Source: Aeromicrobium sp. Root472D3
Lineage (GTDB): Bacteria; Actinomycetota; Actinomycetes; Propionibacteriales; Nocardioidaceae
Assembly (NCBI RefSeq): GCF_001426485.1
Contig: NZ_LMET01000001.1
Coordinates: 2,906,354 to 2,970,353 of the forward strand
Length of the DNA: 64,000 nt
Direction: 5' to 3'
Below are positions 16,542-23,825 of the stretch, piece after piece. A model generated the notes under the pieces. The model made no database searches, had not been told where the DNA came from, and was given only the letters and a program-made list of their open reading frames with translations. Made by a program: the position numbers and the translations under genes. How positions within the stretch are numbered: the first letter of the stretch is position 1; the number at the start of each line of letters is the position of its first letter.

Positions 16542-16628
16542 GGGGCGGTGCCTGAGCGACCTTTCGCGTCCGAGGGCGGTGCCCCAGCGACGTGTCGTGG
16601 CCGCTGACAGGTCGCTGAGCCACCGCTC
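16542..16628. repeat. Intergenic repeat cluster: two direct and one inverted copy of a ~26-bp unit
   Basis: Two direct copies (starting GGGCGGTGCCTGAGCGACC near 16543 and GGGCGGTGCCCCAGCGACG near 16574) are followed by an inverted copy at 16603-16628, whose complement reads GGAGCGGTGGCTCAGCGACC. The shared core is GCGGTG..C..AGCGACC. The inverted copy can pair with either direct copy. It lies between the converging ends of the 231-aa gene and aspA and may end transcription from both sides, but there is no T-tract. Confidence 0.7.
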
Positions 16629-16658
16629 CAGGGCCCGCGGGTCGTCTCAGGCGCCCGC

Positions 16659-18071
16659 TCAGCACTCGGGGCGCTTGGCCAGGTTGGCGAGCACCTCCGG
16701 ACGCAGGATCGCCTCGAGCTGCTCGCGCGGCAGCAGGCCGCGCTCGAGCACCAGCTCGGCGACGCCGCGCCCCGTCGCGAGGGCCTCCTTGGCGACCTCG
16801 GTCGCCGCGGCGTACCCGATGTACGGGTTGAGCGCCGTGACCAGCCCGATCGAGTTCTCGACCTCGGCGCGCAGCAGCTCGGCATTGGCCGTGATGCCGT
16901 CGACGCAGCGGTGCGCCAGCGTCAGCACCGCCTGCTCGAGCCGCGAGATGCCCGCCGACAGCGAGTAGCAGATGACCGGCTCGAAGGCGTTGAGCTGCAG
17001 CTGGCCCGCCTCGGCCGCCATCGTGACGGTCATGTCGTGCCCGATGATCTGGAACGCGACCTGGTTGACGACCTCGGGGATGACCGGGTTGACCTTGCCG
17101 GGCATGATGCTCGACCCGGCCTGGACGGCCGGCAGGTTGATCTCGTTGAACCCCGCGCGCGGCCCGGACGACAGCAGCCGCAGGTCGTTGCAGATCTTCG
17201 ACAGCTTGACCGCGACGCGCTTGAGCGTGCCCGACAGCTGCACGAACGCGCCGCAGTCCTGCGTCGCCTCGATCAGGTCGACCGCGGTCTCCAGCGGCAG
17301 GCCCGTGATCGCCGCGAGGTGCCCGCACGCCGACGGGACGTAGCCGGTCGGGGCGTTCAGCATCGTGCCGATCGCGGTGGCGCCGAGATTTATCTCGTGC
17401 AGCAGCAGCACGGCCTCGCCGAGGCGCGCCCGGTCCTCGCCGATCATCAGCGAGTACGTGCGGAACTCCTGGCCCAGCGTCATCGGGACGGCGTCCTGCA
17501 GCTGCGTGCGACCCATCTTCAGGACGTCGTGGAACTCGTCGGCCTTGCGGGCGAACGACTCCTCGAGCACCTCCATCGCCGCGAGCAGGTCGTGCGTCGC
17601 GAGGATGATCGCGATCTTGACCGCGGTCGGGTAGACGTCGTTGGTCGACTGGCTGAGGTTGACGTGCTCGTTGGGGTGGACGACCGCGTAGTCGCCCTTC
17701 GCGTGGCCCATCAGCTCGAGGGCCCGGTTGGCGATGACCTCGTTGGCGTTCATGTTGGTCGACGTGCCGGCGCCGCCCTGGATGACGTCGACGACGAACT
17801 CGTCCGCGAGCCCGCCGGCGCGGATCTCCTGGCACGCGTCGCGGATCGCCGCGAACCGCTCGTCGTCGAGCAGCCCGAGGTCGTGGTTGGCGGTCGCGGC
17901 CGCCTGCTTGACGGCCGCGAGCGCCTCGACGAGGTACGGGCTGGCGGCGATGGGGATTCCGGTGATGGGGAAGTTCTCGAGGGCGCGGAGCGTGTGCACT
18001 CCCCAGTAGGCCTCGAGAGGAACCTCACGGTCTCCGATCAGGTCGTGCTCGGAACGTGTGGCGACGGACAT
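16659..18071 (-). CDS. aspA: Aspartate ammonia-lyase
   Basis: 470-aa fumarase/aspartase superfamily enzyme that deaminates L-aspartate to fumarate and ammonia. The superfamily signature GSSIMPGKVNPVIPE lies at about residues 317-331; the start EHDLIGDREVPLEAYWGVHT and the TSTNMNANEV substrate region fit aspartase rather than fumarase. ATG 18071 has AGGAGAGC upstream; an earlier ATG lacks this. A perfect CRP/GlxR-type palindrome lies 18-35 bp before the start. Closing residues KRPEC are normal. Confidence 0.93.
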   Translation of the reverse strand: MSVATRSEHDLIGDREVPLEAYWGVHTLRALENFPITGIPIAASPYLVEALAAVKQAAATANHDLGLLDDERFAAIRDACQEIRAGGLADEFVVDVIQGGAGTSTNMNANEVIANRALELMGHAKGDYAVVHPNEHVNLSQSTNDVYPTAVKIAIILATHDLLAAMEVLEESFARKADEFHDVLKMGRTQLQDAVPMTLGQEFRTYSLMIGEDRARLGEAVLLLHEINLGATAIGTMLNAPTGYVPSACGHLAAITGLPLETAVDLIEATQDCGAFVQLSGTLKRVAVKLSKICNDLRLLSSGPRAGFNEINLPAVQAGSSIMPGKVNPVIPEVVNQVAFQIIGHDMTVTMAAEAGQLQLNAFEPVICYSLSAGISRLEQAVLTLAHRCVDGITANAELLRAEVENSIGLVTALNPYIGYAAATEVAKEALATGRGVAELVLERGLLPREQLEAILRPEVLANLAKRPEC

Positions 18072-18086
18072 GCGCTCTCCTGAGTT

Positions 18087-18106
18087 GCTGTGACGGTGGT
18101 CACAGC
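18087..18106 (-). promoter_or_regulatory. CRP/GlxR-type binding site upstream of aspA
   Basis: GCTGTGACGGTGGTCACAGC is a perfect inverted repeat with 8-bp arms and a 4-bp centre, containing TGTGA-N6-TCACA, the consensus for Crp/GlxR cAMP-responsive regulators. It lies between ilvE and aspA, close to the aspA start, so it could overlap the 5' untranslated region or promoter; repression or activation cannot be decided from position alone. Confidence 0.75.
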
Positions 18107-18125
18107 CACCCAATCACAGGTGCTC

Positions 18126-19229
18126 TCAGACGACGCGGGTGAGCCAGCCGTGGCGGTCCTCGGCGCGTCCGTACTGGATGTCGACCAGCGCCGAGCGGAT
18201 GTCGGTCGTGACCTTGCCCGGCTCGCCGTCGCCGCTGACGGCCTCGCCGCCGTCCCACTTCAGCGAGGCGACGGGGGTGACGACCGCGGCGGTGCCGCAC
18301 GCGAACACCTCGGTGATCGTGCCGTCGGCCGCGCCCTGGCGCCACTCGTCGATCGACACCCGCCGCTCGACGACCTCGTGGCCGAGGTCGCGCCCGATCT
18401 GCATGATCGAGTCACGCGTGATGCCCTCGAGGATCGACCCCGACAGCGCCGGCGTGACGATCGAGCCGTCCGACTGGACGAAGTACAGGTTCATCCCGCC
18501 GAGCTCCTCGATCCACTTCTTCTCGGTGGAGTCGAGGAAGGCGACCTGCGCACAGCCGTGCTCGGCGGCCTCCTGCTGCGGCAGCAGCGACGCCGCGTAG
18601 TTCCCGCCGCACTTGGCCGCGCCCGTGCCGCCCGCTCCGGCGCGCGAGTACTCCGACGACAGCCAGATCGAGACGGCCTGGACGCCGCCGGCGAAGTACG
18701 CCCCGGCCGGCGAGGCGATGACCGAGTAGGTCACGTGCTGCGAGGGCCGGACGCCGAGGAACACCTCGGACGCGAACATGAACGGGCGCAGGTAGAGGCT
18801 CTTCTCGCCCCCGGCCGGGATCCACTCGCGGTCGGCCTCGATCAACGAGCCGATCGACCCGAGGAACCAGTCGGTCGGCAGCTCGGGCAGCGCGAGGCGG
18901 CGGGCCGAGCGCTGCATGCGGGCCGCGTTGGCCTCGGGACGGAACAGCCACGCCGAGCCGTCGTCGTGGACGTACGCCTTGAGGCCCTCGAAGATCTCCT
19001 GCGCGTAGTGCAGGACAGCCGTCGCCGGGTCGATCTGCAGGGGGCCGTACGGCACGACGCGGGCGTCGGCCCAGCCGGTGTCGGGCGTCCACTCGGCCAG
19101 GAACATGTGGTCGGTGAAGTGGTTGCCGAAGCCGGGATCGGCGAGGATCGCGTCACGCTGCTCGGCGGACCTCGCCGCCGGATTGGGCTCGAACGTGGCG
19201 GCGTAGGTGGTGGAGGTCATGCTGGTCAC
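18126..19229 (-). CDS. ilvE: Branched-chain amino acid aminotransferase
   Basis: 367-aa PLP class IV transaminase for the last step of Leu, Ile and Val synthesis. It shows the family stretch QEIFEGLKAYVHDDGSAWLFRPEANAARM, the PLP-binding KCGGNYAASLLPQQEA, and the AVVTPV phosphate-binding region. The start GTG 19229 is used; an ATG lies three codons downstream and either could be right. The gap to leuB is 33 bp, so it probably forms a leuB-ilvE unit. Confidence 0.93.
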   Translation of the reverse strand: MTSMTSTTYAATFEPNPAARSAEQRDAILADPGFGNHFTDHMFLAEWTPDTGWADARVVPYGPLQIDPATAVLHYAQEIFEGLKAYVHDDGSAWLFRPEANAARMQRSARRLALPELPTDWFLGSIGSLIEADREWIPAGGEKSLYLRPFMFASEVFLGVRPSQHVTYSVIASPAGAYFAGGVQAVSIWLSSEYSRAGAGGTGAAKCGGNYAASLLPQQEAAEHGCAQVAFLDSTEKKWIEELGGMNLYFVQSDGSIVTPALSGSILEGITRDSIMQIGRDLGHEVVERRVSIDEWRQGAADGTITEVFACGTAAVVTPVASLKWDGGEAVSGDGEPGKVTTDIRSALVDIQYGRAEDRHGWLTRVV

Positions 19230-19262
19230 GGTACAACTCTCTGGTTCGCAGGGATGGGGTCG

Positions 19263-20339
19263 CTAGGCGACCGATACGCCTCCGGCTGCGCCCAGTCCGT
19301 CTGCCACGCGCTGCGCGAGAGCCTCACCCACCTCCTCGGTCGAGCGGACCGACGCGCCGCGGTCGGCGATGTCGGCCTCGACGGCCGCGGTGATCTGCGC
19401 CGCGGCCTCGGGGAAGCCCAGGTGCTCGAGCAGCATGCCGCCCGAAAGGATCGCGGCGGTCGGGTCGGCCTTGCCCTGACCCGCGATGTCGGGCGCCGAT
19501 CCGTGGACCGGCTCGAACATGCTGGGCGCCGTGTGGTCGGGGTTGACGTTGCCGCTGGCGGCCAGCCCGATGCCACCCGTGATCGCGGCGGCGAGGTCGG
19601 TCAGGATGTCGCCGAACAGGTTGTCGGTCACGATGACGTCGAAGCGGCCCGGGTCGGTCACGAGGAAGATCGTCGCCGCGTCGACGTGCAGGTAGTCGAC
19701 CGACACGTCGGGGAACTCCGTCGCGACGGCGTCGACCGTCCGCGTCCAGAGGTGACCGGCGTGCACGAGGACGTTGTTCTTGTGCACCAGCGTCAGCTTC
19801 TTGCGGGGGCGCGCCTGGGCGCGGGCGAAGGCGTCGCGGACGACCCGCTCGACGCCGTAGGCCGTGTTGATGCTGACCTCGGTCGCGAGCTCGTGGGGCG
19901 TCCCGACCCGGATGGCTCCCCCGTTGCCGACGTACGGCCCTTCGGTGCCCTCGCGGACGACCACGAAGTCGATGACGCCGGGATCGCCCAGCGGCGTCGC
20001 GACCCCGGTGAACAGCTTGGACGGTCGCAGGTTGACGTAGTGGTCGAGCGCGAAGCGCAGCTTGAGCAGCAGGCCGCGCTCGAGCACGCCCGACGGCACG
20101 CTCGGGTCGCCGACGGCGCCCAGGAGGATCGCGTCGTGCCCGCGGATCTCCTCCAGCACCGAGTCCGGCAACGTCTCGCCCGTCGCGTGGTAGCGGCGCG
20201 CTCCGAGGTCGTAGTCGGTCGTGGCGAACGAGATGTCGTGGTCCGGGGCGATGACGTCGAGGACCTTGAGGGCCTGGGCGGTCACCTCGGGTCCGATGCC
20301 GTCACCGGCCACGACTGCGAGCGAGAAGGAGGAGGTCAT
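19263..20339 (-). CDS. leuB: 3-isopropylmalate dehydrogenase
   Basis: 358-aa NAD-dependent enzyme oxidising 3-isopropylmalate in leucine synthesis. It begins [22 protein letters not shown] and carries [25 protein letters not shown], the Mg/isopropylmalate signature, and the cofactor loop [21 protein letters not shown] 20339 is preferred over ATG 20348 because TAGGAT ends seven bases before it, which suggests a promoter of its own in addition to readthrough from the leader at 20.7 kb. No leuA, leuC or leuD is in the window. Confidence 0.93.
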   Translation of the reverse strand: MTSSFSLAVVAGDGIGPEVTAQALKVLDVIAPDHDISFATTDYDLGARRYHATGETLPDSVLEEIRGHDAILLGAVGDPSVPSGVLERGLLLKLRFALDHYVNLRPSKLFTGVATPLGDPGVIDFVVVREGTEGPYVGNGGAIRVGTPHELATEVSINTAYGVERVVRDAFARAQARPRKKLTLVHKNNVLVHAGHLWTRTVDAVATEFPDVSVDYLHVDAATIFLVTDPGRFDVIVTDNLFGDILTDLAAAITGGIGLAASGNVNPDHTAPSMFEPVHGSAPDIAGQGKADPTAAILSGGMLLEHLGFPEAAAQITAAVEADIADRGASVRSTEEVGEALAQRVADGLGAAGGVSVA

Positions 20340-20410
20340 GCCGACCATCCTAGGAGTCTCGTCTCAGGATGTGAAACCACCATCCCGGGATGTGAGAACA
20401 CCCGGTGCCG

Positions 20411-20521
20411 TCAGTTGTCGTCGGGGCGGTCGCTGAGCTCGAGCTCGTGCTGGATCGCCTCGTCGCGCAGGTGCGCCGGTCCCCACTCGATGAGCGTGCT
20501 GGACGTCGAGAAGCTGTTCAT
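20411..20521 (-). CDS. 36-aa small protein between the leucine-type leader and leuB
   Basis: Short ORF beginning MNSFSTSSTLIEWGP and ending ELSDRPDDN, preceded by a strong AAGGAGA ribosome-binding site at 8-9 nt spacing. It has no signal peptide or membrane segment, and it is acidic and helix-prone in its second half. It lies about 190 bp after the leader peptide and 71 bp before leuB on the same strand, so it is the first gene behind the attenuator. I do not recognise it. Its codon composition looks like that of real genes here, and the ribosome-binding site is among the best in the window. Confidence 0.6.
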   Translation of the reverse strand: MNSFSTSSTLIEWGPAHLRDEAIQHELELSDRPDDN

Positions 20522-20637
20522 GATGGTTCTCCTTCGGTGAAGTCGATCAGTCGGACGGTCAGGCGCGGGTCCGGCGTAGGTCCGCCGTCCAACAACGCCT
20601 CGAGATCCGGGATCACCGGGAGAGTGCGAGAAGTGCT

Positions 20638-20731
20638 GAGACCAGGTCGTGGTCTCTGTACCCTGCTGCGGAACGGCGGGCCAACGCCGAAACACCGCGG
20701 CAGGGTGTGGCCCTAAGAGGCCCTGCCGCGG
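20638..20731 (-). promoter_or_regulatory. Attenuator-like hairpins in the leuB-proximal leader
   Basis: Reading the minus strand, CCGCGGCAGGG (complement of 20721-20731, inside the last codons of the leader peptide) pairs perfectly with CCCTGCCGCGG (complement of 20695-20705). The second arm can instead pair through CCCTGC with GCAGCAGGG (complement of 20661-20669). A further 7-bp hairpin GAGACCA/TGGTCTC lies at 20638-20656. The alternating pairing is the geometry of attenuation, but there is no T-tract, so the mechanism (Rho or translation) is open. Confidence 0.7.
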
Positions 20732-20760
20732 CAAGCGATGAGTACCAGCTGCTTCCGCAT
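20713..20760 (-). CDS. Branched-chain leader peptide MRKQLVLIACRGRAS
   Basis: 15-residue ORF with consecutive Leu-Val-Leu-Ile codons (CTG GTA CTC ATC) whose last codons form one arm of a strong hairpin. A TACGCT -10 (20768-20773) ends seven bases before its ATG, the same promoter-to-start geometry as the cimA leader. Stalling at Leu/Val/Ile codons would free the second arm for the alternative structure. It most likely senses leucine or all three branched-chain amino acids for the downstream small ORF and leuB-ilvE. Confidence 0.75.
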   Translation of the reverse strand: MRKQLVLIACRGRAS

Positions 20761-20871
20761 GCCGACGAGCGTACTGCAGGGATCTGCGCGGCGCAGCGTC
20801 ATCCGCCGCGTGTCTCAGCCGACGAGACGTCGCCCGACGGCCGCCGCTCCCGTCCGTGAAACACTGACCGC

Positions 20872-21435
20872 GTGAGTGCACCCGCCGAAGTCCCCGATCT
20901 CGTCGCGAGCACGCTCGACCTCTCGCGCCAGCGTGGATTCATCACGTCGATCCGCAACGAGACCGGCCGCCTGCTCGCATCGCTGGCCGCCTCGCGCACC
21001 GGCACCCTCGCCGAGCTGGGCACCGGCTGCGGCGTCGGATCGGCCTGGCTGTCGAGCGGAGCACCCCGGGACGCCCGCGTCGTCAGCGCCGAGCTCGACC
21101 CCGCGCTGGCCGGCGACGTGCAGAAGATCTTCGCCGGCACCGACAACGTCGACGTCATCGCCGGCGACTGGTCGACCCTCGAGCAGTACGCACCGTTCTC
21201 GCTGCTGTTCATCGACATCCGCGAGGTCATGGAGAGCATCGACGTCATCGCCGACCTGCTCGAGCCCGGCGGCATCGCGGTGCTCGACGACTTCGTGCCG
21301 TCGGCGTTCTGGCCCCCGATCGTCGAGGGGCGCGTCGACACCGTGCGCGAGCAGTGGCTGACCGACGAGCGGTTCGCGGCGGTCGAGATGCTGATCGACG
21401 TCGACGCGTCGCTCATCATCGCGACTCGGCGCTGA
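20872..21435 (+). CDS. SAM-dependent O-methyltransferase-like protein
   Basis: 187-aa class I methyltransferase. Motif I is AELGTGCGVGSAWL (about residues 47-60), the acidic residue after strand beta2 is in SAELDP, motif post-II is VIAGDW, and motif III is LLEPGGIAVLDDFVPS. It resembles the short family related to O-methyltransferase type 3 but lacks obvious catechol-specific residues. The substrate is unknown. GTG 20872 has AACACT six bases ahead, suggesting a leaderless mRNA. The end overlaps the converging YczE-like gene by 20 bp. Confidence 0.8.
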   Translation: MSAPAEVPDLVASTLDLSRQRGFITSIRNETGRLLASLAASRTGTLAELGTGCGVGSAWLSSGAPRDARVVSAELDPALAGDVQKIFAGTDNVDVIAGDWSTLEQYAPFSLLFIDIREVMESIDVIADLLEPGGIAVLDDFVPSAFWPPIVEGRVDTVREQWLTDERFAAVEMLIDVDASLIIATRR

Positions 21436-22060
21436 CCTCCTCGCCTCCCCGACGCCTCGGGGGCACCTCGACCTGCACCAGCGGCAGGAACGCCTGCACG
21501 ATCGGTCCGATCGTCACGGCGTAGAGCACCGTGCCGACACCGACCGTGCCGCCGAGCGCGAAGCCGACCGCCAGCACCGTCACCTCGATGACGGTGCGCC
21601 ACAGGCGGACGCTGCGCCCCGTGCGGCGCACCAGCCCGAGCCACAGCCCGTCGCGCGGGCCCGGTCCCAGCGCGGCGCCGATGTAGAGGGCCCCGGCGAA
21701 GCCGTTGCCGACGATCCCGCCGACCAGCAGCAGGGACCGCAGCCACAGGTCGTCCGGCTGGGCGATCACGGCGATGCCGAGGTCGGCGGCCAGACCGATC
21801 ACGACGACGTTGGCCACCGTCCCGACGCCGGGCAGCTGGCGCAGCGGTATCCAGAGCAGGAGCACGACGGCACCCGTCGCGATGACGACCTGGCCGAACG
21901 ACAGACCGACGTGCCGGGTCACGCCCTCGTGGAAGACGTCCCACGGGTCGAGCCCCAAGGTCGACTCGACCATCATCGCCATCGTGAAGCCGTACAGGAA
22001 CAGGCCGACGAACAGGCGCACGAGGCGCGCGGGCAGGCCGGTCGTCGTCATGGAGGTCAT
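21416..22060 (-). CDS. YczE/YitT-like integral membrane protein
   Basis: 214-aa membrane protein with five hydrophobic helices. It starts RLVRLFVGLFLYGFTMAMMVESTLGLDPWDVFHEGVTRHVGLSFGQ, the hallmark of YczE proteins, and continues with GGTVGVGTVLYAVTIGPIVQAFLP, also family-typical. The transported molecule is not known. Relatives are commonly next to a MocR regulator, as here. ATG 22060 overlaps the stop of the small upstream gene (ATGA), so the two are coupled. The tail is rich in Arg and Glu. Confidence 0.85.
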   Translation of the reverse strand: MTSMTTTGLPARLVRLFVGLFLYGFTMAMMVESTLGLDPWDVFHEGVTRHVGLSFGQVVIATGAVVLLLWIPLRQLPGVGTVANVVVIGLAADLGIAVIAQPDDLWLRSLLLVGGIVGNGFAGALYIGAALGPGPRDGLWLGLVRRTGRSVRLWRTVIEVTVLAVGFALGGTVGVGTVLYAVTIGPIVQAFLPLVQVEVPPRRRGGEEVSAESR

Positions 22061-22215
22061 CGTCGCAGCTCCCGGTCGACCCACGTGCCGAGCTCGGCGG
22101 CGTGGCTGCGGGGCGTCGCGGTCGACCCCAGCCCGTCGCAGCGCACGAGACGCGCGAGGAGGATGCCGATCACGCCCAGCGCGATGAGCCCGATCAGGGC
22201 GAGGAACTCGTTCAT
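22057..22215 (-). CDS. Small single-helix membrane protein (52 aa)
   Basis: Begins MNEFLALIGLIALGVIGILLARLVRCDGLG: one N-terminal transmembrane helix, then a short polar tail (RSHAAELGTWVDRELRR). It is coupled by a 4-bp overlap to the YczE-like gene and divergent from the MocR regulator. A CATGCT box at 22222-22227 ends six bases before its ATG. It may be an accessory subunit of the YczE-like protein; I know no name for it. Confidence 0.7.
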   Translation of the reverse strand: MNEFLALIGLIALGVIGILLARLVRCDGLGSTATPRSHAAELGTWVDRELRR

Positions 22216-22276
22216 GGCCCCAGCATGATCCACGATTGGCATCGCGATCCATAGCCAGTTGTGGAACAGTGGCCTC
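22216..22276. promoter_or_regulatory. MocR / YczE divergent promoter region
   Basis: The 61-bp gap carries -10-like boxes for both sides (CATGCT minus, AACAGT plus at 22265-22270), each six bases from its start codon. Between them are ATTGGC and GCCAGT in inverted orientation around the palindrome ATCGCGAT, a plausible binding site for the MocR regulator that would control both genes at once. Confidence 0.55.
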
Positions 22277-23731
22277 ATGGCTCCCATCGTCTCCGCCCGC
22301 CGGCTGGCCGAGCTGCTCGGCGGCCTCGACCGCGTTGGCCCCGCCTACCGCGAGATCGCCGACCGCCTGCGACTCCTCATCGTCGACGGCCGCGTCGCCG
22401 ACGGCACGCGCTTGCCGTCCGAGCGCGAGCTGGCCGTCGCGATGGACGTCAGCCGCACCACGACGACCCGCGTCTACGCTGAGCTGCGGGACGCCGGGCT
22501 GGTCCGGTCGCGGCAGGGGTCGGGCAGCGTCGTGCGGCTGCCGCTCGAGAGTTCGACCGCCAGCAGCCTGATCGTCGACGCCGACGACGCCGACACCATC
22601 GCGCTGACGTACGCGGCGCCGATCGGTCCACCGGGCCTGGCCCGGGCGTTCGAGACCGCGGCTGCCAAGCTGCCGGGCCTGCTGTCGACGACGGGCTACC
22701 TCCCGGACGGCCTGCCGGTGCTGCGCGAGGTGCTGGCCCAGCGGTACACCGACGGCGGCCTGCCCACCGATCCCGACCAGATCGTCGTCACCAGCGGCGC
22801 GATGGGCGCGATCTCGTTGCTGGCACGGACGCTCGTCAGCCCCGGGCAGCGCGTCGTCGTCGAGGGCACCGGCTACCCGCACGCGCACGAGTCGTTCGCG
22901 GCGGCGGGGGCGCGGCTGTCGCCCCTGCCGGTCGACGGGTCCCCGTGGGACACCGAGGCGCTGACGTCCGTCCTGGCGGGGTCGCCCCATCGCGCGGCGT
23001 ACCTCGTCCCCGACTTCCACAACCCGACCGCCGCGATCATGAGCGACGCCGAGCGCACGACGTGGGCCCGCGAGCTGCGGCGGCACGACGTCGTGCCGGT
23101 CGTCGACGAGTCGCTGCGCGAGCTCAACCTCGACGGGATCGACCTGCCGCCCGTGTTCGCGACCTACGACCCCCGCGCGATGCTGATCGGCTCGTCGTCC
23201 AAGTCGTACTGGGGCGGGCTGCGGGTCGGGTGGATCCGGGCGCCCCGCGACGCCGTCATGCCCCTCGTGCAGGCGCGCATGATGGACGATCTCGGCTCGT
23301 CGGCGTTCGACCAGCTCGTGCTGTCCGAGCTGCTGGTCGAGGGCGGACAGACGGCCGCGGCGGGTCGGGCGCGCCTGCGGGCGGCCCGTGACCACCTGCT
23401 GGCCGAGCTCGCGCGCGAGCTGCCCGACGTCCAGGCACCCTGCCCCGCCGGAGGGCTGAGCCTGTGGGTGACGCTCCCCCACCGCATGTCGTCGCGACTC
23501 ACGACGGCCGCGGCGCGGCACGGCCTGCTGCTGACACCCGGCCCCCGGTTCTTCACGCGTCCGGGAACGGCGGGCGAGCGGCACCTGCGGCTGCCGTACA
23601 ACCAGTCGCACGAGACCATGACCGAGGCGGTCGCGCGGTTGCGGTCGGCCTACGACGAGGTCACCGGCGCCCGTCCTGCCGACACGTCGTCCCCGTCAGC
23701 GCCCGCCAAGACCCTCGAGATGATCGCCTGA
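22277..23731 (+). CDS. MocR-family (GntR/aminotransferase) transcriptional regulator
   Basis: 484-aa fusion of a GntR winged helix (about residues 15-80; ELAVAMDVSRTTTTRVYAELRDAG) and a fold-type I aminotransferase domain with the PLP lysine in LIGSSSKSYWGGLRVGWI. In this family the aminotransferase part senses PLP or an amino acid rather than catalysing metabolism. The divergent YczE-like gene is the classic partner, so regulation of that gene is the likely job. ATG 22277 is supported by AACAGT six bases upstream and by family alignment. Confidence 0.9.
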   Translation: MAPIVSARRLAELLGGLDRVGPAYREIADRLRLLIVDGRVADGTRLPSERELAVAMDVSRTTTTRVYAELRDAGLVRSRQGSGSVVRLPLESSTASSLIVDADDADTIALTYAAPIGPPGLARAFETAAAKLPGLLSTTGYLPDGLPVLREVLAQRYTDGGLPTDPDQIVVTSGAMGAISLLARTLVSPGQRVVVEGTGYPHAHESFAAAGARLSPLPVDGSPWDTEALTSVLAGSPHRAAYLVPDFHNPTAAIMSDAERTTWARELRRHDVVPVVDESLRELNLDGIDLPPVFATYDPRAMLIGSSSKSYWGGLRVGWIRAPRDAVMPLVQARMMDDLGSSAFDQLVLSELLVEGGQTAAAGRARLRAARDHLLAELARELPDVQAPCPAGGLSLWVTLPHRMSSRLTTAAARHGLLLTPGPRFFTRPGTAGERHLRLPYNQSHETMTEAVARLRSAYDEVTGARPADTSSPSAPAKTLEMIA

Positions 23732-23741
23732 CCCCGTCCGC

Positions 23742-23825
23742 CGACGAGTCACCGACGCCCCGCGACGAGTCGCTCGTGCGGGGCAGGAGCGACTCGTCGG
23801 CGGGCCTGCGTGACTCGTCAGCGAC
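23742..23825. repeat. Intergenic array of four 21-bp units (two forward, two inverted)
   Basis: Units occupy 23742-23762, 23763-23783, 23784-23804 and 23805-23825. The first two carry CGACGAGTC; the last two carry the complement GACTCGTC. Units two and three form a perfect 13-bp stem, CGACGAGTCGCTC (23763-23775) with GAGCGACTCGTCG (23787-23799), loop 11. It lies between converging genes; the last unit covers the stop codon of the esterase gene. It shares unit length and core with the eight-unit array at 28211-28378. A transcription-ending role is possible. Confidence 0.8.

Larger units (their letters stand above)
20522..20871. other. 350-bp regulatory gap before the methyltransferase gene
   Basis: Holds the leader peptide at 20713-20760 and mutually exclusive hairpins (20638-20731) read on the minus strand, plus the leaderless-type -10 of the methyltransferase (AACACT, 20860-20865) on the plus strand. 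The part 20522-20637 is the 5' untranslated region of the small ORF with weak hairpins. I see no other gene. Confidence 0.7.

Noticed and set aside
18090-20540. 816-aa plus-strand frame opposite ilvE and leuB
   Set aside because: Shadow of two clear enzymes on the minus strand; no start signal or motif.
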